From assembly GCA_902362375.1 (NCBI GenBank), contig CABIVS010000003.1, positions 99,541-163,540 on the forward strand: a stretch of DNA of 64,000 nt, given 5' to 3'. Made by a program: the position numbers and the translations under genes. The DNA is from Bacteroidaceae bacterium (GTDB lineage: Bacteria; Bacteroidota; Bacteroidia; Bacteroidales; Bacteroidaceae). Below, in pieces: positions 56,698-64,000 of the stretch. Below the pieces are notes generated by a model. It saw nothing but the letters and a program-made list of their open reading frames with translations. It was not told the origin of the DNA and made no database searches. How positions within the stretch are numbered: position 1 is the stretch's first letter; each line of letters begins with the position of its first letter.

Positions 56698-58266
56698 ATG
56701 AAAAATATGATCTTACATATAGCATTAACCACGCTGTTGGCCTCAATGACCGCCTGCAGTGATGAGATGGACCCCGTATTGACCCAGAAAGACTGGGATG
56801 GTACAGCCACTTATTTCCAATCGACCGACGAACATGGCTTCTCCATGTATTACAAACCGAAGGTAGGCTTTATCGGTGACCCGATGCCATTTTATGATCC
56901 GGTTGCCAAGGACTTTAAAGTGATGTATCTGCAAGATTACCGTCCGAACCCTGAAGCTACTTACCACCCCATTTTCGGGGTGGCAACCAAAGACGGTGCC
57001 ACTTATGAATCCCTTGGCGAACTGATTCCCTGCGGAGCCCGCGATGAACAGGATGCGGCAATCGGTACAGGAGGTACAATCTACAATCCGGCTGATAAAC
57101 TCTATTACACATTCTATACCGGCAATAAGTTCAAACCCTCTTCTGACCAGAATGCACAAGTCGTGATGGTAGCTACTTCGCCTGACTTCAAAACATGGAC
57201 TAAAAACCGTACTTTTTACCTGAAAGGAGATACTTACGGCTATGATAAGAATGACTTCCGCGACCCGTTCCTGTTTCAGACCGAAGACGGTGTTTATCAC
57301 ATGTTGATCGCTACCCGTAAAAACGGAAAAGGGCACATTGCCGAATTTACCTCTACCGACTTGAAAGAGTGGGAATCTGCCGGAACATTTATGACCATGA
57401 TGTGGGATCGTTTCTACGAATGTCCGGACGTATTCAAGATGGGAGACTGGTGGTATTTGATTTACTCCGAACAGGCTTCTTTTATGCGCAAAGTACAATA
57501 CTTCAAAGGCAGAACGCTGGAAGATTTAAAGGCAACTACTGCCAATGACGCCGGAATATGGCCGGACAGTCGCGAAGGTATGCTGGACAGTCGTGCATTC
57601 TACGCAGGCAAGACCGCTTCCGACGGAACGAACCGTTACATCTGGGGCTGGTGTCCCACACGTGCCGGCAATGATAACGGAAACGTAGGTGAGGCAGAAC
57701 CCGAATGGGCAGGCAATCTGGTGGCACAACGCTTGATTCAGCACGAAGACGGTACGTTGACGCTCGGAGTTCCCGATGCAATCGACCGTAAATACACTTC
57801 TGCCCAAGAAGTGAAAGTAATGGCTAAAGAAGGAAATGTAACAGAAAGCGGTAAGACATATACGTTGGCCGAAGGTGCTTCTGTCATTTTCAACCGACTG
57901 AAAGTACATAACAAGATTTCCTTTACCGTAAAGGCATCCTCGAATACAGATCGTTTTGGAATCTCTTTCGTTCGTGGAACGGACTCCAAATCATGGTACA
58001 GTATCCATGTCAACGCTGATGAAGGCAAAGCTAACTTCGAGAAAGACGGCGATGATGCCAAATATTTGTTTGATAACAAATTCAACATCCCGGTCGATAA
58101 CGAATACCGTGTGACAATTTACAGTGACCAGTCGGTTTGTGTGACTTACATCAACGACCAGTTATCTTTCACAAACCGTATCTACCAGATGCAGAAGAAT
58201 CCATGGTCACTCTGCTGTTATAAAGGTGAAATCACCGTATCAAACATTCAGGTGAGCACATATTAA
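56698..58266 (+). CDS. Surface GH32 endo-levanase (BT1760-like)
   Basis: A cell-surface endo-acting GH32 enzyme of 522 residues that cuts beta-2,6-fructan into importable oligosaccharides. The lipoprotein signal ends ASMTAC, followed by SDEMD, an acidic surface-export signal. The propeller (~35-345) has Asp61 in FIGDPMP, Asp189 in DFRDPFLF and Glu241 in YECPDVF. These are exactly 20 positions after the Asp41, Asp169 and Glu221 I recall for BT1760. As in that enzyme, the nucleophile motif is GDP rather than WMNDPNG. A C-terminal beta sandwich follows (~375-522). It is the last gene of the susC operon, 17 nt after the glycan-binding protein. Confidence 0.9.
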   Translation: MKNMILHIALTTLLASMTACSDEMDPVLTQKDWDGTATYFQSTDEHGFSMYYKPKVGFIGDPMPFYDPVAKDFKVMYLQDYRPNPEATYHPIFGVATKDGATYESLGELIPCGARDEQDAAIGTGGTIYNPADKLYYTFYTGNKFKPSSDQNAQVVMVATSPDFKTWTKNRTFYLKGDTYGYDKNDFRDPFLFQTEDGVYHMLIATRKNGKGHIAEFTSTDLKEWESAGTFMTMMWDRFYECPDVFKMGDWWYLIYSEQASFMRKVQYFKGRTLEDLKATTANDAGIWPDSREGMLDSRAFYAGKTASDGTNRYIWGWCPTRAGNDNGNVGEAEPEWAGNLVAQRLIQHEDGTLTLGVPDAIDRKYTSAQEVKVMAKEGNVTESGKTYTLAEGASVIFNRLKVHNKISFTVKASSNTDRFGISFVRGTDSKSWYSIHVNADEGKANFEKDGDDAKYLFDNKFNIPVDNEYRVTIYSDQSVCVTYINDQLSFTNRIYQMQKNPWSLCCYKGEITVSNIQVSTY

Positions 58267-58283
58267 TAGAAAAGTAACATCTT

Positions 58284-58338
58284 TTACAGTGTTTGAAACA
58301 AAAGTGACAGGCGCTTCATTCCGGAGCGCCTATCTTTG
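58284..58338 (+). promoter_or_regulatory. Levan promoter L3 before second GH32
   Basis: TTACAG (58284-58289), two spacer bases and TTTGAAACA (58292-58300) precede a perfect -7 box TATCTTTG (58331-58338). TTTG starts 43 nt after the motif, as in L1 and L2. A GGCGCT/AGCGCC inverted repeat (58310-58330) lies between the motif and the -7 box. Confidence 0.72.
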
Positions 58339-58366
58339 CACTGTAACAACCTTAATACCATAAAGC

Positions 58367-60202
58367 ATGAATTTAAAACTCTCTTCCAAACAAATTCAAA
58401 CCTTCGCGGTTTTACTTTGCATGATTGTGATGAATATCTCCCTATCCGCTCGCGCGGATAACTCTCCTCTATTAATAAAAGATTTAGGAGAAGGACATTG
58501 CCTTGTACGTGTCAACACTAATCAGAAATATCTGTTGTTGCCCGTAGAAGATGCATCTCCCGACGTGCGTATCCGCATGATTGTCGATAATAAGGAAGTG
58601 GATAACTTTGATGTCCGCCTGGCCATCCATAAAGTCGATTACTTTGTCCCGGTAGACCTTTCGGCTTATTCCGGCAAACAAATCTCTTTCAAGTTTAAAA
58701 TGAATTCGAACGACCCGATTCGTGTCAACCTTTCACCGGATAACACGGCTTGTTGCAAGGAAATGAAGTTGTCTGACACGTTCGACACCAGTAATCGAGA
58801 AAAGTTCCGTCCCACCTACCACTTCTCACCTCTCTACGGATGGATGAACGACCCCAACGGAATGGTATATAAAGACGGAGAATACCACCTGTTCTATCAA
58901 TACAACCCATACGGTTCCAAATGGGGCAATATGAACTGGGGACATGCCATCAGCAAAGACCTCATCAACTGGGAACATCGTCCCGTAGCCATTGCGCCGG
59001 ATGCATTCGGAACCATCTTCAGTGGTTCGGCTGTGGTAGATTCCAAAAACACTGCTGGCTTCGGTGCTGGCGCCATCATCGCTATTTATACCCAAAATGG
59101 CGACCGCCAAGTGCAGAGTATCGCTTACAGCACCGACAACGGACGCTCTTTTACTAAATATGAAAACAATCCCGTACTAGTATCCGAAGCACGCGACTTC
59201 CGCGACCCGAAAGTCTTCTGGTATGAAGGCACTCAACGCTGGATTATGACATTGGCAGTAGGGCAGGAGATGCAATTCTTCTCTTCTCCCAACCTGAAAG
59301 ACTGGACATTCGAAAGTAGCTTCGGCAAAGGACAGGGTGCTCACGGAAACGTTTGGGAGTGTCCCGACTTGTTCGAACTTCCGGTAGAGGGAACGAATGA
59401 AAAGAAATGGGTATTACTTTGCAGCTTGGGCGACGGTCCTTTCGGTGACTCGGCCACTCAATACTTTGTCGGAACGTTCAACGGAAAAGAATTTGTAAAC
59501 GAATCACCCTCCAAAACCAAATGGATGGACTGGGGGAAAGACCATTATGCTACCGTGACTTGGAGCGATGCTCCCGACAACCGTCGCATCGCTATCGCAT
59601 GGATGAGCAACTGGCAATATGCAAACGATGTTCCTACCTCTCAATACCGTAGCCCGAACTCTGTTCCTCGCGATTTGAGCCTGTTCACCGTAGATGGCGA
59701 AACTTATCTTCAGTCTGCTCCTTCTCCCGAACTGCTGAAACTGCGTGACATCTCCAAGAAACGCTCGTTCAAAGTGAACGGAACACGTACCGTCAAAGAC
59801 ATGATTGCCGGCAATGAGGGTGCATACGAAATAGAACTGATTATCGAAAATCAACATGCGGATGTAATCGGCTTCCGTCTCTATAATGACAAAGGCGAAG
59901 AAGTGGATATGCAATATGACATGAAAGAAAAGAAATTCTCGATGGACCGCCGCAAGAGCGGAGATGTAGGTTTCAATGAGAACTTCCCAATGTTGACCTG
60001 GACGGCCATTGAAAGTGGAAAAGATGAATTGAAACTCCGTCTGTTTGTTGATAAATCCAGTGTGGAAGCCTTTGGTGATGGCGGACGTTTTGTGATGACT
60101 AATCAGTTATTCCCGTCGGAACCTTACACTCATATCGACTTTTACAGTAAAGGAGGAGCGTATAAAGTAGAATCGTTTGTGATCTATAAGTTGAAGAAAT
60201 AA
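58367..60202 (+). CDS. Periplasmic GH32 exo-fructosidase (BT1759-like)
   Basis: A GH32 enzyme of 611 residues with a cleavable signal peptide (LLCMIVMNISLSARA), so probably soluble in the periplasm. It has the same plan as the GH32 at 47155: an N-terminal DUF4980-like beta domain (~35-125), propeller and C-terminal sandwich. Catalytic residues are Asp162 in the standard WMNDPNG, Asp280 in FRDPKVF and Glu331 in WECPDLF. It should release fructose from imported fructo-oligosaccharides. Its place between the endo-levanase and the fructose importer matches BT1759. Promoter L3 lets it be transcribed separately from the susC operon. Confidence 0.92.
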   Translation: MNLKLSSKQIQTFAVLLCMIVMNISLSARADNSPLLIKDLGEGHCLVRVNTNQKYLLLPVEDASPDVRIRMIVDNKEVDNFDVRLAIHKVDYFVPVDLSAYSGKQISFKFKMNSNDPIRVNLSPDNTACCKEMKLSDTFDTSNREKFRPTYHFSPLYGWMNDPNGMVYKDGEYHLFYQYNPYGSKWGNMNWGHAISKDLINWEHRPVAIAPDAFGTIFSGSAVVDSKNTAGFGAGAIIAIYTQNGDRQVQSIAYSTDNGRSFTKYENNPVLVSEARDFRDPKVFWYEGTQRWIMTLAVGQEMQFFSSPNLKDWTFESSFGKGQGAHGNVWECPDLFELPVEGTNEKKWVLLCSLGDGPFGDSATQYFVGTFNGKEFVNESPSKTKWMDWGKDHYATVTWSDAPDNRRIAIAWMSNWQYANDVPTSQYRSPNSVPRDLSLFTVDGETYLQSAPSPELLKLRDISKKRSFKVNGTRTVKDMIAGNEGAYEIELIIENQHADVIGFRLYNDKGEEVDMQYDMKEKKFSMDRRKSGDVGFNENFPMLTWTAIESGKDELKLRLFVDKSSVEAFGDGGRFVMTNQLFPSEPYTHIDFYSKGGAYKVESFVIYKLKK

Positions 60203-60498
60203 GCTCATTCTTCTTACTCTATGCGCTCTTTTCTCGTTTCTTTAGAGTAGAATACTTCTTTCCTTATGGAAGAGTACGTCTGTCCTAGTGGAAGAGTTCT
60301 ACTAAAGTGCGGAGACACTTTCTTCAAAGCCACGGTTCTGTTAGTTCGTCACGGCCGTGGTAACCCAACAAGACCGTAGCTTTAAAGTAACAAGGAACGG
60401 GAGATACATCAACTGTATAAAGGACTGATGCATACATTGCCATAGGGTTATGTGCTCCGCCCTATGGAAACAGAATTCATCATATAAAAGATAAAATA
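60203..60498 (+). other. Hairpin-rich leader before the fructose importer
   Basis: This 296-nt gap has no credible ORF and no TTTGAAACA motif. It contains several perfect stems: AAAGTG/CACTTT (60304-60321), CCACGG/CCGTGG (60330-60360) and CCATAGGG/CCCTATGG (60440-60467), the last ending 31 nt before the ATG. Repeated TGGAAGAGT elements occur at about 60261-60290. It could be a read-through leader with attenuation, or simple decay, and no known riboswitch is recognised. Confidence 0.45.
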
Positions 60499-61668
60499 AT
60501 GGAAAACAGTAAAAACTCTTCCCTCTCCAAACTAATCCCGGTGATGCTTTGCTTCTTCGCCATGGGATTCGTTGACCTGGTAGGCATTGCCTCCAATTAC
60601 GTAAAGGCAGATCTTGGTCTGTCGGACTCACAGGCGAATATCTTTCCGTCACTGGTATTCTTCTGGTTCTTGATTTTCTCCGTACCCACCGGCATGCTGA
60701 TGAGCCGCATTGGTCAGAAGAAAACCGTATTGCTTAGTTTGATTGTGACTTTCGCTTCTCTGTTGCTACCCGTTTTCGGCGACAGCTATATGCTGATGCT
60801 GATTTCTTTCTCCCTCCTGGGCATCGGAAATGCGTTGATGCAGACTTCTTTGAATCCGTTACTTTCCAATATCGTGCGTGGCGACCGCCTGGCAAGTAGT
60901 CTGACTTTCGGTCAGTTTGTGAAAGCCATAGCTTCTTTTCTGGCACCTTACATCGCCATGTGGGGAGCGACACAAGCCATTCCGACTTTCGATCTAGGCT
61001 GGCGCATCCTGTTCCCTATTTATATGATTGTAGCTGTCATTGCTATTCTTCTGCTCAATGTCACACAGATTGAAGAGGAAAAAGAAGAGGGCAAACCGTC
61101 TACTTTCGGACAATGTATCGCCCTGCTTGGCAAATCGTTTATTCTGCTTTGTTTCATTGGCATCATGTGTCATGTCGGCATTGACGTAGGTACGAATACT
61201 ACCGCCCCGAAGATTTTGATGGAGCGCATCGGCATGGGATTGGATGATGCTGCTTTTGCAACCAGTCTTTATTTTATTTTCCGTACGGCAGGTTGCTTTC
61301 TGGGTTCTTTCATCTTGCGTAAGATGTCTCCGAAATCTTTCTTCGGCATTAGTGTGGTGATGATGTTGATTGCCATGATCGGTTTGTTTATCTTCCATGA
61401 AAAGGCAATTATCTATGCTTGCATCGCTTTGATTGGTTTCGGCAACTCCAATGTGTTTTCCGTTATCTTCTCGCAGGCATTGCTTTATCTGCCGGGTAAG
61501 AAAAACGAAGTTTCCGGCTTGATGATTATGGGACTTTTCGGCGGGACGGTGTTTCCGTTGGCAATGGGAGTGGCTTCGGATACTTCCATGGGACAGAATG
61601 GTGCTATCGCCGTAATGACGGTGGGCGTGCTTTATCTCTTGTATTATACGTTCCGTATCAGAAAATAA
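60499..61668 (+). CDS. MFS fructose importer (BT1758-like)
   Basis: An inner-membrane major facilitator superfamily sugar transporter of 389 residues with about twelve helices, related to the FucP type. The first helix carries CFFAMGFVDLVGIASNYVK. Between helices 2 and 3 is MSRIGQKKT, the MFS loop motif. A cytoplasmic central loop (QIEEEKEEGKPS, ~195) divides the two halves. Its place between the periplasmic GH32 and the fructokinase matches BT1758, the fructose importer of the levan locus. Free fructose made in the periplasm would enter the cytoplasm here. A hairpin-rich leader precedes it. Confidence 0.9.
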   Translation: MENSKNSSLSKLIPVMLCFFAMGFVDLVGIASNYVKADLGLSDSQANIFPSLVFFWFLIFSVPTGMLMSRIGQKKTVLLSLIVTFASLLLPVFGDSYMLMLISFSLLGIGNALMQTSLNPLLSNIVRGDRLASSLTFGQFVKAIASFLAPYIAMWGATQAIPTFDLGWRILFPIYMIVAVIAILLLNVTQIEEEKEEGKPSTFGQCIALLGKSFILLCFIGIMCHVGIDVGTNTTAPKILMERIGMGLDDAAFATSLYFIFRTAGCFLGSFILRKMSPKSFFGISVVMMLIAMIGLFIFHEKAIIYACIALIGFGNSNVFSVIFSQALLYLPGKKNEVSGLMIMGLFGGTVFPLAMGVASDTSMGQNGAIAVMTVGVLYLLYYTFRIRK

Positions 61669-61703
61669 TTTTATAACTTTGGAAACAATAAAACCAATAT
61701 ATC

Positions 61704-62591
61704 ATGAATAATATAATTGTAGGAATGGGCGAAGCACTTTGGGATGTGTTGCCCGAAGGAAAGAAAATCGGTGGTGCTCCGGCAAACTTTGCCTATCATG
61801 TATCACAGTTTGGTTTTGACAGTCGTGTAGTGAGTGCCGTAGGCAGGGATGAACTGGGAGAAGAAATTCTGAAAGTATTCAACGAGAAGAAGTTGAAGAT
61901 GCAGATTGAACAGGTAGACTATCCTACCGGTACGGTGCAGGTGACGCTCGATGACGAGGGCGTGCCTTGTTACGAAATCAAAGAGGGCGTGGCGTGGGAT
62001 AACATTCCCTTTACGGATGAACTGAAACGTTTGGCCTTGAGCACACGTGCTGTTTGCTTCGGTTCGCTGGCTCAACGTAATGACGTGAGCCGTGCCACTA
62101 TCAATCGCTTTCTGGATACGATGCCCGATATAGACGGACAGCTCAAGATATTTGATATCAATCTCCGCCAGGATTTCTACTCAAAAGAGGTATTGCGTGA
62201 ATCGTTCCGCCGCTGCAACGTCCTGAAGATAAACGACGAAGAACTGGTGACTATCAGCCGTATGTTTGGTTATCCCGGTATCGATTTGCAGGATAAATGC
62301 TGGATTCTGTTGGCAAAATACAACCTGAAGATGCTGATTCTCACTTGTGGAATCAATGGCAGCTATGTGTTCACTCCGGGCGTTGTCTCTTTCCAGGAGA
62401 CGCCCAAAGTACCGGTTGCCGACACAGTGGGTGCAGGCGATTCTTTTACGGCTGCTTTCTGTGCTTCCATTCTCAATGGAAAACCGGTGCCCGAAGCGCA
62501 TAAACTGGCTGTCGAGGTTTCTGCTTATGTCTGCACACAGAGCGGTGCGATGCCCGAACTTCCGCAGGTTTTGAAAGATAGACTGATGTAA
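61704..62591 (+). CDS. Fructokinase, PfkB family (BT1757-like)
   Basis: A cytoplasmic PfkB-family sugar kinase of 295 residues that phosphorylates fructose. The N-terminal substrate-binding motif is GGAPANFAYHVSQFG (~27-41). The C-terminal signature DTVGAGDSFTAAF holds the catalytic base Asp246 and the anion hole of the ATP site. It starts 35 nt after the importer gene, so the two are probably co-transcribed. It completes the levan pathway from surface cutting to intracellular fructose phosphate. Its position corresponds to BT1757. Confidence 0.92.
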   Translation: MNNIIVGMGEALWDVLPEGKKIGGAPANFAYHVSQFGFDSRVVSAVGRDELGEEILKVFNEKKLKMQIEQVDYPTGTVQVTLDDEGVPCYEIKEGVAWDNIPFTDELKRLALSTRAVCFGSLAQRNDVSRATINRFLDTMPDIDGQLKIFDINLRQDFYSKEVLRESFRRCNVLKINDEELVTISRMFGYPGIDLQDKCWILLAKYNLKMLILTCGINGSYVFTPGVVSFQETPKVPVADTVGAGDSFTAAFCASILNGKPVPEAHKLAVEVSAYVCTQSGAMPELPQVLKDRLM

Positions 62592-62614
62592 TTCTTTTAT
62601 TGATAGTAAGCATA

Positions 62615-62656
62615 GAGGTATATTTCATTTCGTGGGGGTGTACCTCTTGTTTTTTG
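62615..62656 (+). terminator. Terminator after fructokinase
   Basis: GAGGTA (62615-62620) pairs with TACCTC (62641-62646), followed by TTGTTTTTTG. The stem is short but the T-rich tail fits. Confidence 0.5.
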
Positions 62657-62678
62657 TACGTACGAAAGATACAGGCAT

Positions 62679-62741
62679 AAAAAAAGGAGCAACGCCTTGC
62701 TCCAACCTTTGTTAACCTTAAATCTAATACTATGAAAAACA
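62679..62741 (-). ncRNA. Probable small RNA with own promoter and terminator
   Basis: On the minus strand a perfect -7 box TATCTTTG (62754-62747), with a TTTG upstream near the -33 position, precedes a short transcribed segment. It ends in a GGAGCAA/TTGCTCC hairpin (62686-62703) and a run of seven T (62685-62679). The start near 62741 is estimated from the -7 box. The body (TTAGATTTAAGGTTAACAA) resembles, from memory, a short sequence found many times in Bacteroides genomes and related to duplicated sRNA families. No ORF of note is present. Confidence 0.6.
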
Positions 62742-62982
62742 CATTGCAAAGATACGGACTTCTGTCAACTTTGCAAATAATCCAAATAAAAAGAGATGTT
62801 TTATAACATCAATTAAGTGTTTGTATCACGCTTTATACGTTTGTTAATGGTTTCCTGGGTAAGTATGGGGACTATTTTTACTTTTTTTCAGAGGATAAGA
62901 TTGCGAATAATCGGGTGATTTATAGCATACTCACAGTTTTATTTTCTATTTTTGTTCTCAATCTATCTATTTATCGAATACC

Positions 62983-64000
62983 ATGAACACAATGCTATGC
63001 CAGCTAAAGAGCCTGTTGTTATTGGGAGTCCTGCTTTTTGCCAATGGAGCATTCGGACAACCGATGCTCTGGGACGATGCCTCTTCCGAAACGATCGTTT
63101 TCGAACTGACCAACAAAGAGGCCTTGAAACTTCTCAAAGGCAAACTCCGACAGAAACAGTGGAAAAAAATACAGCAGACTCCTTTTGCCCGTTTCACGGA
63201 AACTTGGAACAACCCTCCGGTCAAAGGGCATTTTCTGCTGGCTGATGTAGAGCGGAACGAAGTTCATTACCGTTATGCTCCGGTGATTCCTTTTCATGTT
63301 TTCCTTTTCAAGGAGTATGGTGTACTTACCTTGCAGGTGGTTGATGCCGGGGGAACAATCAGGAAAGATGCCAAAGTGCGGGTAGGCAGCAAGGTTGTTT
63401 ATTACGATGAAGACAGTCAGACATATACTGACGATAACTGGTCCCAGAAAGAACAGCACATTTTGACGGTTGAAGTGGATAAGTTTCGTGCGGTATTCGA
63501 TTTGAGGAAACACCTTGTACCACCCTGGTATAAAAATGATTATGACCGGCAAGATGCACCGGAGTTTTATAGTTACCTGATTACTGACAAGAATAAATAC
63601 AGACCGGGCGAAACTGTCCGTTTCAAGTCTTATGCTCTCTCCGAACATAAACGCCCTTTGAAACAGGAACTTTCATTGTGGATGCGTGTCGGTTCTTCCT
63701 GGCGTGACTATAAGAAGATAATGTCCGTCGTCCCTTACCATCCGGGAGGCTTCGCCGGAGAATTCCTGTTGGCGGATTCATTGAATCTGAAGCTCGATCA
63801 GAGATATACTGTACAGCTTCGCGATAAGCGGGGACGCATCGTAGCCTCCACCAATTTCAAATATGAAGACTACGAACTGAACGGAAACAAGTTGTTGGTG
63901 AAGCTGGCTTCGAATGTGCAATATGCACCGCAGAGTAACCGCATGGATATCAGTGCAACGGATGCCAACGGACTTCCTTTGCGGGAGGTGAATGTAGAAG
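62983..64000 (+). CDS. Alpha-2-macroglobulin-like protein, N-terminal part (runs off right edge)
   Basis: An open frame from ATG 62983 to the window edge, at least 339 codons. It has a signal peptide (LLLLGVLLFANGAFG) and then beta-rich domains. The segment YLITDKNKYRPGETVRFKSY (~200) is the typical opening of an alpha-2-macroglobulin MG2 domain, and ASTNFKYEDYELNGNKL follows in the expected place. Bacteroides have large periplasmic proteins of this kind, some with a TonB-linked role. The thioester motif, if present, would lie outside the window. A TAnnTTTG-like box (TACGTTTG, 62836-62843) could drive it, with a leader of about 130 nt. Longer frames beginning at 62952 are in another phase and are not real. 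Confidence 0.75.
   Translation, partial: MNTMLCQLKSLLLLGVLLFANGAFGQPMLWDDASSETIVFELTNKEALKLLKGKLRQKQWKKIQQTPFARFTETWNNPPVKGHFLLADVERNEVHYRYAPVIPFHVFLFKEYGVLTLQVVDAGGTIRKDAKVRVGSKVVYYDEDSQTYTDDNWSQKEQHILTVEVDKFRAVFDLRKHLVPPWYKNDYDRQDAPEFYSYLITDKNKYRPGETVRFKSYALSEHKRPLKQELSLWMRVGSSWRDYKKIMSVVPYHPGGFAGEFLLADSLNLKLDQRYTVQLRDKRGRIVASTNFKYEDYELNGNKLLVKLASNVQYAPQSNRMDISATDANGLPLREVNVE

Noticed and set aside
60203..60498. Known riboswitch before the fructose importer
   Set aside because: I recognise no conserved riboswitch core, only isolated stems.

Overview
The window is from a Bacteroides chromosome, close to the B. thetaiotaomicron group. The evidence is two SusC/SusD pairs, many lipoproteins with acidic export signals after the lipidated Cys, Bacteroides-type -7 boxes (TAnnTTTG), and a levan/fructan locus whose gene content and order match the BT1757-BT1765 locus of B. 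thetaiotaomicron. No rRNA, tRNA, CRISPR array or insertion sequence was seen.

Layout. (1) 1-4648 is a housekeeping flank: the end of an unknown gene, a CPA2-type cation/proton antiporter overlapping a patatin-like lipase, and a convergent WYL-domain regulator. (2) 4903-46555 is a large polysaccharide utilisation locus (PUL). A rightward operon encodes a GH99-like/GH43 fusion, two GH3 enzymes (the first frameshifted), a CE20-type esterase, a GH43, a GH2 relic and a PA14-GH3, followed by GH95. A leftward half encodes GH2, three surface lipoproteins, SusD, SusC, a membrane-spanning regulator, GH92 and another GH2. (3) 47155-62591 is the levan/fructan locus: two exo-type GH32 enzymes, SusC, SusD, a levan-binding lipoprotein, a surface endo-levanase, a fructose importer and a fructokinase, with an aldose-epimerase-like gene inserted on the other strand. 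(4) 62592-64000 holds a probable minus-strand sRNA and the start of an alpha-2-macroglobulin-like gene.

How the large PUL works (inference). SusC/D and the lipoproteins capture a branched heteroglycan at the surface, and periplasmic GH3, GH43, GH95, GH92, GH2 and CE20 enzymes strip it. The mix of enzymes points to a decorated plant-type glycan, but the substrate cannot be read from the sequence. Three proteins of this PUL appear to share a GH99-like fold, and one has lost both expected catalytic glutamates.

The most notable signal is regulatory. The gene at 38223-40808 encodes a periplasmic LamG/beta-propeller-like sensor, one membrane helix, and a cytoplasmic SARP-type output (OmpR-like winged helix plus BTAD). 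Four promoters of the same PUL carry three or four TTAA-containing heptamers spaced exactly 11 bp apart, the spacing known for SARP operators. In all four, the last TTAA lies exactly 35 nt from a -7 box. I infer that this is a one-component transmembrane regulator and its regulon. The levan locus has a separate promoter code: TTTGAAACA placed 43 nt before the TTTG of the -7 box at three promoters.
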